From Clostridia bacterium (GTDB lineage Bacteria > Bacillota > Clostridia > Oscillospirales > CAG-272), in the NCBI GenBank assembly GCA_017408535.1, contig JAFQUL010000159.1, positions 1 to 12,478 of the forward strand: 12,478 nt of DNA, given 5' to 3'. This document shows positions 1 to 5,753 of the stretch, piece after piece (position 1 is the first letter of the stretch; every line of letters starts with the position of its first letter). The notes beneath the pieces are model-generated. The model worked only from the letters and a program-made list of their open reading frames with translations. It had not been told where the DNA came from and ran no database searches. The position numbers and the translations under genes were made by a program.

Positions 1-182
1 ACACCGTTTTGCTAACGCAAAAACGTAATTCTTCTGTAATTAGAATAAATATTACAGTTCGGGAACTATGGTAGAGTGCTTGTTATATAATTTATCGGAA
101 ACTTTATCATTGATCGCCCTCTCCGTCAGCCTTCGGCTGCCACCTCTCCCGGAGTGAGAGGCTTTGCTGATAGGCTCTCCGT
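1..182. repeat. 182-bp direct repeat, copy 1 (continues past the window edge)
   Basis: Positions 1-182 match 599-780 with three substitutions (82/680, 126/724 and 179/777), and similarity stops abruptly after 182/780. The copy begins inside a B-type structured element: its ttttgc/gcaaaa hairpin is at 7-22 and the outer-arm gtaattctt at 25-33, so the left part lies outside the window. It also holds an inverted repeat ctgtaat/attacag (34-40 with 51-57), the palindrome gttcgggaac (57-66), and a dual-hairpin element (cagcc/ggctg at 127-139 and cctctc/gagagg at 143-161). No gene is seen here. The pair most likely reflects a recent segmental duplication or two insertions of one composite element. 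Confidence 0.9.
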
Positions 183-188
183 GGGTGG

Positions 189-316
189 AAAGTGCATACT
201 ATGTAGATATAACTCGTTAGCTTTAGTGGCACTTTCTCACAAGAATTACTCGGTGTCTGTGGGACACCGTTTTCCTGGCGGAAAAACGTAATTCTTCTGT
301 AAAGAGATCAAACAAT
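189..316. repeat. structured A+B repeat module, copy M1
   Basis: The A element is a stem aaagtgc (189-195) with gcacttt (229-235). The B element has an outer stem aagaattac (241-249) with gtaattctt (288-296), enclosing two hairpins: cggtgtc/gacaccg (251-257, 263-269) and ttttcc/ggaaaa (270-275, 280-285, loop tggc). B ends in ctgtaa, followed by the linker agagatcaaacaat (303-316). The layout recurs in M2 and M3 with different bases but preserved pairing. The family is not one I can name. It could be a structured RNA or a fold-dependent mobile repeat of the BOX or REP kind; orientation is unknown. Confidence 0.75.
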
Positions 317-448
317 GTGAGTGCATATCATGTAGCTATAACTCGTTAGCTTTAGTGGCACTTTCTTACGAAAAATTCCTCAGGTGATTTCCATCACCTG
401 TTTCGCAAAAGCGAAAACGAAAATTTTCCTGTAGAGAGATCAAACAAT
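317..448. repeat. structured A+B repeat module, copy M2 (divergent B element)
   Basis: The A element (stem gagtgc 319-324 with gcactt 358-363) is nearly identical to M1 over about 45 bases. The B element has almost entirely different sequence but the same layout. Its outer stem is gaaaaatt (370-377) with aattttc (422-428), containing one mismatch. The inner hairpins are caggtga/tcacctg (381-387, 394-400) and tttcgc/gcgaaa (401-406, 411-416, loop aaaa). It ends in cctgta and the same linker as M1 (435-448). Keeping three stems while the primary sequence changes indicates that the fold, not the sequence, is conserved. Confidence 0.75.
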
Positions 449-474
449 AAAAGAATGTGGTAACTCCAACATAG

Positions 475-519
475 CCTTCCCCAGCGGGGAAGGGGGACCG
501 CGATAGCGGTGGATGAGGA
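475..519. repeat. dual-hairpin repeat element
   Basis: A perfect 8-bp hairpin ccttcccc/ggggaagg (475-482, 486-493, loop agc) is followed by accgc/gcggt (497-501, 506-510, loop gata) and the tail ggatgagg. From memory, elements of this type are scattered through intergenic regions of gut Clostridia genomes; I cannot verify that here. It lies between modules M2 and M3, so it may have inserted into the array. Other elements of the same two-hairpin design are at 127-161, 725-759 and 7012-7124. Confidence 0.65.
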
Positions 520-522
520 GGG

Positions 523-640
523 AAGGTACAATGACATATTGCTATGTCTCGGAAGTTGTAGTGGTACCTTCTTACAAGAATTACTCGGTGTCTGTGGAAC
601 ACCGTTTTGCTAACGCAAAAACGTAATTCTTCTGTAATTA
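523..640. repeat. structured A+B repeat module, copy M3 (overlaps direct repeat copy 2)
   Basis: The A element is aaggtac (523-529) with gtacctt (564-570), enclosing a hairpin gacata/tatgtc (533-538, 543-548). Compared with M1, two base pairs of the 7-bp outer stem have changed on both strands (A-T to G-C and G-C to A-T). The B element has outer stem aagaattac (576-584) with gtaattctt (623-631) and inner hairpins cggtgt/acaccg (586-591, 599-604) and ttttgc/gcaaaa (605-610, 615-620). The ttttgc/gcaaaa pair is a compensatory variant of ttttcc/ggaaaa in M1. The trailing linker differs from M1 and M2. Confidence 0.75.
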
Positions 641-780
641 GAATAAATATTACAGTTCGGGAACTATGGTAGAGTGCTTATTATATAATTTATCGGAAAC
701 TTTATCATTGATCGCCCTCTCCGCCAGCCTTCGGCTGCCACCTCTCCCGGAGTGAGAGGCTTTGCTGATAGGCTCTACGT
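599..780. repeat. 182-bp direct repeat, copy 2
   Basis: This is the second copy of the repeat at 1-182 (179 of 182 positions identical). It starts within the B element of M3 and ends at 780, where the flanks diverge. It contains the same inverted repeats and the dual-hairpin element (cagcc/ggctg and cctctc/gagagg) as copy 1. Because its left end is inside a B element, the true duplicated unit is probably longer than 182 bp and is hidden by the left edge of the window. Confidence 0.9.
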
Positions 781-835
781 CATCCGGAGACGATTATCGT
801 TCTGCATTATTCCTAAGACACATTGTCGTCCCCTT

Positions 836-875
836 AAATATTTTGTTGTTTTCCAAAGCAAATAACAAAATATTT
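836..875. repeat. 16-bp-arm inverted repeat
   Basis: The arms aaatattttgttgttt (836-851) and aaataacaaaatattt (860-875) pair over 16 positions with one G-T pair, around the 8-base loop tccaaagc. No run of T follows on either strand, so it is not a normal intrinsic terminator. It may be a remnant of a miniature transposable element or part of the repeat cluster. The rest of 783-944 shows only a short hairpin cctctc/gagagg (892-897, 905-910) that resembles the one in the 182-bp repeat. Confidence 0.6.
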
Positions 876-944
876 TCCGAAGATTGTACCGCCTCTCTAG
901 GGGTGAGAGGTTTACGAAATTGCTGTTCCGCTCTGAAGACAAAC

Positions 945-974
945 AAAAAAACGGCGGACATCCGCCGTTTTTTC
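945..974 (-). terminator. intrinsic terminator after the cysteine-rich gene
   Basis: The stem acggcgga/tccgccgt (951-958, 961-968) is extended by A and T runs on both sides. Read on the minus strand it is a GC-rich hairpin followed by a run of T, beginning 14 bases after the stop codon at 988-990. The symmetry would also let it stop plus-strand transcription from the repeat cluster. Confidence 0.85.
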
Positions 975-987
975 TTGTCTTGCTATA

Positions 988-1308
988 TCAGTTAAAAAGA
1001 TCGTCTGCCTTTTTCTTTATAGCATCGGAAACGTCCTCTGCCTTTTCCTCTACTGCCTCAACAGCCTCCTCGATCATCTCGCCGCAGCAGCATTCCTCGT
1101 CGCAGCAGCAATCGTCATCGCAGCAGCACTCTTCGTCAAGACAGTCGCATCCGTCATTGCACTCACATGCCTTCTTACCGCAGACAGGACACTTGCCGAG
1201 GAACTTCTTGAGAACGACTACAAGACCTACAAGGGCAAGGGCGATTCCCGCACAGATGAGAATGATCTTGATAAGACCGCACTTTTTGTTTTCATTACAG
1301 CATTTCAT
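988..1308 (-). CDS. small cysteine-rich single-span membrane protein, unknown function
   Basis: This gene encodes 106 residues, 19 of them cysteine. The N-terminus has CC (3-4) and C10. One hydrophobic span covers about residues 12-33. Next comes a CPVCG knuckle (C40, C43), then C48, C50, C54 and C56, then three CCC triplets (61-63, 67-69, 73-75) spaced by exactly three mostly acidic residues. The tail (77-106) is a charged, probably helical segment. The six-residue period shows in the DNA as an 18-bp repeat (tgctgctgc on the coding strand). The start is supported by GGAGG eight bases upstream of ATG, and a strong terminator follows. It lies 82 bp downstream of mgsA on the same strand, so co-transcription is possible; I found no convincing separate promoter. 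Dense acidic-Cys repeats suggest metal binding, but this is inference. Topology is unclear because lysines flank both sides of the span. I do not recognise a named family. Confidence 0.85.
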   Translation of the reverse strand: MKCCNENKKCGLIKIILICAGIALALVGLVVVLKKFLGKCPVCGKKACECNDGCDCLDEECCCDDDCCCDEECCCGEMIEEAVEAVEEKAEDVSDAIKKKADDLFN

Positions 1309-1390
1309 AATAATATCCTCCGTTCATTTTATATTATCTGTATATGATAAAAAATTTATTCCGTGTTTTTTTTTGGCGAGAAAAGAATTC

Positions 1391-1864
1391 TTAAAGTGTT
1401 TTTGCTCTTTCTTCTATTTTCTTCTTAAAATTAACAACGTAATGGGTGTACTCTGTGTTCATATACTCAGAGGTAATAAGGAAATCCGCCGTTGCGCGGT
1501 TGTTGGCTATGGGAATATCGTATACCTGAGCTATGCGGAGAAGGGCCTTAACATCAGGATCGTGGGGCTGAGCCGCAAGAGGATCGGAAAAGAAGATGAC
1601 CAGATCTATCTTGCCCTCAACTATTCTTGAACCTATCTGCTGGTCGCCGCCGAGAGGACCGCTGTTAAAGCCGCGGATAGGAAGACCGGTCTTGTCCGCG
1701 ATCATTTTTGCCGTGGTACCTGTACCGCAGAGAAAATGACGGGAGAGGATATCCTTGTTCTTCTGGCACCAATCGATAATGTCCGCCTTCTTTGTATCGT
1801 GTGCGATCAGGGCGATATTCTTTTGCGTTCCCAGTGTCAGGGAGATGTATTCGTTTTCAAACAT
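1391..1864 (-). CDS. mgsA: methylglyoxal synthase
   Basis: The enzyme converts dihydroxyacetone phosphate to methylglyoxal and phosphate in the cytosol, the first step of the methylglyoxal bypass that relieves sugar-phosphate build-up when phosphate is low. At 157 residues it matches the usual length (about 150). Family landmarks are all present: the phosphate-binding GTGTT segment (47-51), SGPLGGDQQ with the catalytic-type Asp D74 (E. coli D71), and PHDPDVKALLR with H101 and D104 (E. coli H98 and D101); H22 corresponds to E. coli H19. The start has GGAGG six bases upstream of ATG. A promoter with TTGAAG, a 17-bp spacer and TATAAT lies 40-70 bp upstream. The cysteine-rich gene follows on the same strand. 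Identification is from motif recall and is secure. Confidence 0.97.
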   Translation of the reverse strand: MFENEYISLTLGTQKNIALIAHDTKKADIIDWCQKNKDILSRHFLCGTGTTAKMIADKTGLPIRGFNSGPLGGDQQIGSRIVEGKIDLVIFFSDPLAAQPHDPDVKALLRIAQVYDIPIANNRATADFLITSEYMNTEYTHYVVNFKKKIEERAKTL

Positions 1865-1906
1865 CGGTTTCCTCCGAAAAATGAGTCGTTTATTCTCGCC
1901 GTACTT

Positions 1907-1935
1907 ATTATAACATATTCTTTCCTTCTCTTCAA
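1907..1935 (-). promoter_or_regulatory. sigma-A-type promoter of mgsA
   Basis: On the minus strand, TTGAAG (1930-1935), a 17-bp spacer and TATAAT (1907-1912) are preceded by TGT, giving an extended -10. It lies about 42 bp upstream of the mgsA start. It is back to back with the mrnC promoter, the two -35 boxes being 8 bp apart. Confidence 0.8.
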
Positions 1936-1943
1936 TGGCCTAC

Positions 1944-1972
1944 TTGAAAAAAATCTTCATTTATGGTAAAAT
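1944..1972 (+). promoter_or_regulatory. sigma-A-type promoter of mrnC
   Basis: TTGAAA (1944-1949), a 17-bp spacer and TAAAAT (1967-1972) with TGG just before it (extended -10). It lies 35 bp upstream of the mrnC start, whose ribosome binding site is aaggag at 1993-1998. Confidence 0.8.
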
Positions 1973-2007
1973 AATGCGACACTTAAAAGACGAAGGAGAT
2001 TTCTCAA

Positions 2008-2394
2008 ATGGCTGAGATCACACCTGAAACCGTATCCACCGCCGCTCTCGCTTATCTTGGCGACTCGGTGACTGAGCTGTGGGTGCGCCGCCGTCTGGTC
2101 ACAAGCGGTATTTCAAGCGCAGGAAAGCTCAACGAGATGGCTCTCGGATACGTCCGTGCCACCGAACAGAGTGCGGCGCTTAAGAGAATGCTCCCTCACC
2201 TGACCGAGGAGGAGGCGGCGGTATTTCGCCGCGGTAAGAATATTGACCATCACTCTATGCCGAAGAGCGCATCCCAGAAGGAATACCGGGAGGCCACCGG
2301 CTTTGAGACGGTATTCGGTTATCTCTACCTTAAGGGGATGAACGATCGCATAGACGAGCTTCTTACTCTTGCATACTCTGAGGAACAGCTTTGA
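2008..2394 (+). CDS. mrnC: mini-ribonuclease III (23S rRNA maturation)
   Basis: Mini-III is a dimeric double-strand-specific endonuclease with an RNase III catalytic domain but no dsRNA-binding domain; in Bacillus it trims the ends of 23S rRNA precursor. The 128 residues fit this (B. subtilis about 143). Visible signatures are ALAYLGDSVTE with metal-binding D19 near the N-terminus, YVRATEQ, LTEEE followed by FRRGKN, PKSAS, and ATGFETVFGYLYL with the second acidic active-site residue E100. The start has aaggag ten bases upstream of ATG. It is the first gene of a plus-strand RNA-processing cluster with an rRNA pseudouridine synthase and tex. A terminator-like hairpin 35 bp after the stop may partly separate it from them. 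Confidence 0.95.
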   Translation: MAEITPETVSTAALAYLGDSVTELWVRRRLVTSGISSAGKLNEMALGYVRATEQSAALKRMLPHLTEEEAAVFRRGKNIDHHSMPKSASQKEYREATGFETVFGYLYLKGMNDRIDELLTLAYSEEQL

Positions 2395-2428
2395 CGGTTC
2401 CGGATAAATTTAGGGCTTAAATCTGTTT

Positions 2429-2460
2429 TTTCGGTAATAATATTACTGACCGAATTTTTT
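2429..2460 (+). terminator. terminator-like hairpin between mrnC and the downstream genes
   Basis: ttcggt (2429-2434) can pair with accgaa (2449-2454), with additional inner pairing gtaat/attac, followed by six T (2455-2460). It is AT-rich and moderately strong. I see no convincing promoter between it and the next start at 2475, so it may act as a partial terminator or attenuator within one transcript. Confidence 0.6.
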
Positions 2461-2474
2461 GTGGGAGGGATATT

Positions 2475-2567
2475 ATGCCGGCTAAGATCAGAGACTTTTT
2501 TATCGGATATGCCATCGGTACCGTGGTGGCCGTTCTGTTTGTCACGGTTATTATGATGAAGCTTTGA
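2475..2567 (+). CDS. 30-residue single-span membrane peptide
   Basis: A short ORF encodes 30 residues (starts MPAKIRDFF, ends VTVIMMKL). A polar N-terminus with K4, R6 and D7 leads into one hydrophobic span (about residues 8-28) containing a GxxxG pair (G11, G15). A strong ribosome binding site, gggaggg (2463-2469), lies five bases upstream of the ATG, and the stop is 18 bases before the GTG start of the pseudouridine synthase. The good ribosome site, tight spacing and clear membrane pattern support a real gene, although its length leaves room for chance. Function unknown; it may be a membrane-anchoring or regulatory peptide. Confidence 0.65.
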   Translation: MPAKIRDFFIGYAIGTVVAVLFVTVIMMKL

Positions 2568-2585
2568 CGGAAGGGAGGGCTTACC

Positions 2586-3299
2586 GTGAGACTTGATAAA
2601 TTCTTCAGCGAGATGGGACTCTTGTCGCGAAAGGAGTGTGCTGTTGCCGCAAAGCACGGCAGGATCACCCTTGACGGTAAGCCGGTTTCCCGTGCTGACG
2701 TACATATAGACCCGGAGAAGAGCACCGTTACTCTTGACGGTGAGAGGGTCGGATATGAGAAGTACCTTTATATAATGCTTGACAAGCCTGCGGGGGTGCT
2801 GTCCGCTACCGAGGACAAGCGGCAGACTACCGTACTTGATCTTCTTGATGACCGTCGCAGAAAGCTGGAACTCTTCCCCTGCGGCAGACTTGATAAGGAT
2901 ACCACCGGATTACTTCTGATGACCAATGACGGCGATCTTGCACACAGGCTTCTATCTCCCAGGTATCACGTTGAAAAGACTTATGCGTATACCCTGCGAG
3001 ATCCTCTTTTGAGGGCAGATGCGGAGCGGATAGCGGCGGGAGTGGATATCGGTGAAAAGAATATCACAGCCCCCGCAAAAGTCGAGTCTGACGGAGGAAA
3101 TACCGGACTTATCACGATAACCGAGGGTAAGTTCCACCAGATCAAGCGTATGTTCGCGGCGGTGGGTAACGAGGTAACCGCACTGAGGCGGGTGCGCTTC
3201 GGCGGAATAGACATAGACCCCGAGCTCGGTCCCGGTGGCTACAGAGAGCTGTCCGACATTGAGATAGAGATCCTCAGAAAAAAAGCTGAAACGGTGTGA
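2586..3299 (+). CDS. rsuA: 16S rRNA pseudouridine synthase, RsuA family
   Basis: This cytosolic enzyme converts a specific uridine of rRNA to pseudouridine; RsuA-type members modify 16S U516 (YtzG in B. subtilis). The 237 residues comprise an S4 RNA-binding domain (about 1-58, starting MRLDKFFSEMGL with SRKE and the GRITLDGKPV loop) and a pseudouridine synthase domain. In the latter, LDKPAGVLSA (65-74) is followed by GRLDKDTTGLLL with catalytic D103. GKFHQIKRMF near the C-terminus is the usual RsuA/RluB/E/F motif. The start is GTG, supported by gggaggg six bases upstream (2573-2579); starting there restores the complete S4 domain. Assignment to RsuA rather than RluB is by length and general likeness and is less certain than the family itself. 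Confidence 0.93.
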   Translation: MRLDKFFSEMGLLSRKECAVAAKHGRITLDGKPVSRADVHIDPEKSTVTLDGERVGYEKYLYIMLDKPAGVLSATEDKRQTTVLDLLDDRRRKLELFPCGRLDKDTTGLLLMTNDGDLAHRLLSPRYHVEKTYAYTLRDPLLRADAERIAAGVDIGEKNITAPAKVESDGGNTGLITITEGKFHQIKRMFAAVGNEVTALRRVRFGGIDIDPELGPGGYRELSDIEIEILRKKAETV

Positions 3300-3367
3300 A
3301 TACCTAAGGTAACGACACCGAAATACATACAAAAAACATCTGCAAAAACGGCGGAACGGAGATTAAA

Positions 3368-5533
3368 ATGACTGACGTAATCAAGATACTTTCAGAAGAG
3401 CTTAATATAAAAGAAGAACAGGTGAAGAACACCGTAGAGCTTCTTGACGAGGGCAACACCTTGCCCTTTATCGCCAGATACCGTAAGGAGGTAACCGGCG
3501 GACTTGACGATACTGTTCTCAGAACTCTTGAGGAGCGCCTTAACTACCTGCGTAAGCTGGACGAGAGAAGGGGAGAGGTAACTGCTCTTATTGAGGCACA
3601 GGGAAAAATGACGGAGGAGCTTGCGGCGGCTATTGCTGCGGCGGCTACCATGACCGAGATAGACGATATCTACCGTCCCTACCGCCCCAAGAGAAAGACC
3701 AGAGCCTCTGTTGCAAGAGAGAGAGGTCTTGAGCCCCTTGCTCTGCTTATCTGTGAGCAGAGAACAGAGTACGAGACTCCTATCGCTGTAGCTGCAGAGC
3801 AGTTCACTTGCCCGGAGAATGGCATTGAGACCGCCGCTGACGCTATCGCCGGTGCCTGCGATATCATCGCAGAGGATATTTCTGACAATGCCGAGTATCG
3901 TAAGCAGATAAGAAGCTATACATACGACTACGGTATGTTGGTCTCAAAGGCGGCAAAGGAAGAGGACTCTGTCTATTCCCTTTATTATGACTTCAGCGAG
4001 AAGGTACGCACTCTCCCCGGCCACCGCATCCTTGCTATCAACCGCGGTGAGAAGGAGGAGTTTCTTAAGGTCACTCTTGAGCTGCCCTCCGAGATAATAC
4101 TCAACTATCTCTTTGCCGAGATAATAAAGGAGCCTGAGAGTGAAGCGAAGCAGTATCTTATGCGTGCCATGGTTGACGGATATGAGAGGCTTATCGCTCC
4201 GTCGGTGGAGCGTGAGATCAGAAATATGATCTTTGACGAGGCGTCAGAGGGTGCGATCACCGTTTTCTCAGATAACTTAAAGCATCTGCTCATGCAGAGT
4301 CCCCTTAAGGGCAAGACGGTAATGGGCTATGACCCCGGCTACCGTACCGGCTGTAAGCTGGCAGTGGTGGATCACACCGGCCGCGTGCTTGACACCGCCG
4401 TTATCTATCCCACAAAGCCGAGAGAGGATATCGAGGGAAGCCGCCGCACGGTGCTGAGACTTATAAAGAAGTATGACGTTGAGGTAGTGGCTATCGGTAA
4501 CGGAACTGCCTCCAAGGAAAGCGAGATATTTATAGCCGAGCTTATCCGCGACCTTGACCTTGACGTAAAATACGCTATGGTCAGCGAGGCGGGAGCATCG
4601 GTGTATTCCGCCTCAAAGCTGGCGGCTGAGGAGTTCCCGGACTTTGACGTAACACAGCGTTCTGCCGTGTCCATCGCCCGCCGTCTCCAGGACCCCCTTG
4701 CCGAGCTTGTAAAGATAGATCCCAAGTCTATCGGTGTAGGTCAGTATCAGCACGATATGAAGCCTGCGCGTCTTGACGAGTCTCTTTACGGCGTAGTGGA
4801 GGACTGCGTTAACTCTGTAGGTGTGGATCTTAACACCGCATCCCATTCTCTTCTTTCTTATATAGCAGGCATCAATTCCACCATCGCAAAGAATATCATC
4901 AAATACCGCGAGGAAAACGGCGAGTTTATCTCCCGCAGTCAGCTCAAAAAGGTGCCCCGTCTCGGCGACAAGGCATATCAGCAGTGTGCAGGCTTCCTGC
5001 GGGTATCCGGGGGCAGGGAGGTGCTTGACAACACCGCCGTTCACCCTGAGTCATATCCTGCAGCCAAGGGTCTGCTTACCCGTCTCGGATATACCGAGGA
5101 CGATATTTCAAGACGTGCTCTCGGCGAGATGAGACAGAGAGCGGGCAAGATCGGTCTTTCCTCCCTCTGCGAGGAGCTGGGAGTGGGTGAGCCTACTCTG
5201 AAGGATATTATGGAGGAGCTTGAAAAGCCGGGCAGAGACCCGAGAGATACTCTCCCTAAGCCCGTGCTCCGTACCGACATCCTTGATATAAACGACCTAA
5301 AGCCTGATATGATGCTTACCGGTACAGTAAGAAACGTTATCGACTTCGGTGCCTTCGTTGATATCGGAGTGCATCAGGACGGCCTTATCCATATCTCGGA
5401 AATGTCTGACAAATACGTCAAGCATCCAAGCGAGGTGCTGTCTGTAGGCGATATTGTCACCGTCAGGGTCAAGAGCGTTGACGTAAAGAAGTCAAGGATA
5501 GGACTTTCTCTTCTTCCTGCAGATAAAAAATAA
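3368..5533 (+). CDS. tex: Tex-family RNA-binding transcriptional accessory protein
   Basis: The 721 residues match the Tex family (B. subtilis YdcI about 719, E. coli YhgF about 773). Domains in order are a helical Tex N-terminal region (1-about 195, with FIARYRKEVTGGLDD), central helices, a YqgF/RNase H-like domain beginning near 315 (VMGYDPGYRTG, D322), tandem helix-hairpin-helix motifs (about 488-555, NTASHSLLSYIAGI), and a C-terminal S1 domain (about 645-716, GTVRNVIDFGAFVDIG). Tex binds nucleic acid and in other species influences transcription and virulence gene expression; its exact role is unsettled. The start has GGAG six bases upstream of ATG. It follows the pseudouridine synthase by 68 bp with no visible promoter, so it is probably in the same unit. 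Confidence 0.96.
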   Translation: MTDVIKILSEELNIKEEQVKNTVELLDEGNTLPFIARYRKEVTGGLDDTVLRTLEERLNYLRKLDERRGEVTALIEAQGKMTEELAAAIAAAATMTEIDDIYRPYRPKRKTRASVARERGLEPLALLICEQRTEYETPIAVAAEQFTCPENGIETAADAIAGACDIIAEDISDNAEYRKQIRSYTYDYGMLVSKAAKEEDSVYSLYYDFSEKVRTLPGHRILAINRGEKEEFLKVTLELPSEIILNYLFAEIIKEPESEAKQYLMRAMVDGYERLIAPSVEREIRNMIFDEASEGAITVFSDNLKHLLMQSPLKGKTVMGYDPGYRTGCKLAVVDHTGRVLDTAVIYPTKPREDIEGSRRTVLRLIKKYDVEVVAIGNGTASKESEIFIAELIRDLDLDVKYAMVSEAGASVYSASKLAAEEFPDFDVTQRSAVSIARRLQDPLAELVKIDPKSIGVGQYQHDMKPARLDESLYGVVEDCVNSVGVDLNTASHSLLSYIAGINSTIAKNIIKYREENGEFISRSQLKKVPRLGDKAYQQCAGFLRVSGGREVLDNTAVHPESYPAAKGLLTRLGYTEDDISRRALGEMRQRAGKIGLSSLCEELGVGEPTLKDIMEELEKPGRDPRDTLPKPVLRTDILDINDLKPDMMLTGTVRNVIDFGAFVDIGVHQDGLIHISEMSDKYVKHPSEVLSVGDIVTVRVKSVDVKKSRIGLSLLPADKK

Positions 5534-5753
5534 TGTTTACTAATTTATTAGTGACATAAAGCGGATAATTTTCGCCGATAATGGGAGAAAAGAGTCATCG
5601 TTGTGCAAGATGTACAAAAGATTGATTGTAATTTTGTTAAAGAGACCTCTTTTATTTGAGTGAAAAATCTGCTACAATATATCAGTAATAAAATTGTGGC
5701 AATGCTGTACCTGTATCAGGTCGGCTTGTGATACCTTTAAGGAGGATTACCCA
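5534..5753. other. intergenic stretch between tex and the ABC ATPase gene
   Basis: This 220-bp gap holds a short palindrome actaatttattagt (5539-5552) just after tex and a small hairpin aaagag/ctcttt (5639-5644, 5647-5652) followed by tattt, either of which might weakly terminate tex. No clear terminator is seen. The promoter and ribosome binding site of the next gene occupy the right end. No RNA gene or riboswitch was recognised. Confidence 0.5.
5656..5683 (+). promoter_or_regulatory. probable promoter of the ABC ATPase gene
   Basis: TACAAT (5673-5678) preceded by TGC forms an extended -10, with no good -35 at normal spacing. An alternative reading is TTGAGT (5656-5661), a 16-bp spacer and TATATC (5678-5683). 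Either would give a leader of about 65-75 bases before the start codon at 5754. Confidence 0.5.

Noticed and set aside
366..602. Minus-strand frame of 78 codons through modules M2 and M3
   Set aside because: It runs through palindromic repeats, has low-complexity content, has no ribosome site and resembles no protein.
189..640. CRISPR array
   Set aside because: The repeats are about 120 bp, few and structurally complex, with no uniform short repeats and spacers and no cas genes.
189..640. Integron attC sites
   Set aside because: The palindromes lack matching R' and R'' core boxes in the right arrangement, no gene cassettes lie between them and no integrase is seen.
762..995. Plus-strand frame of 77 codons at the end of the repeat cluster
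   Set aside because: It crosses the inverted repeat and the terminator hairpin and has no ribosome site.
884..1630. Plus-strand frame of 248 codons
   Set aside because: It is antisense to the cysteine-rich gene and mgsA; its Ser/Gln-rich stretch is just the complement of the Cys codons.
2391..2422. Promoter TTGACG to TTAAAT after mrnC
   Set aside because: The spacing is 20 bp and no hexamer with acceptable spacing is present; it also lies upstream of the terminator-like hairpin.
5694..5753. Twenty-codon upstream extension of the ABC ATPase
   Set aside because: The extension has no ribosome site and is unlike the family's N-terminus, while aaggagg sits eight bases before the ATG at 5754.
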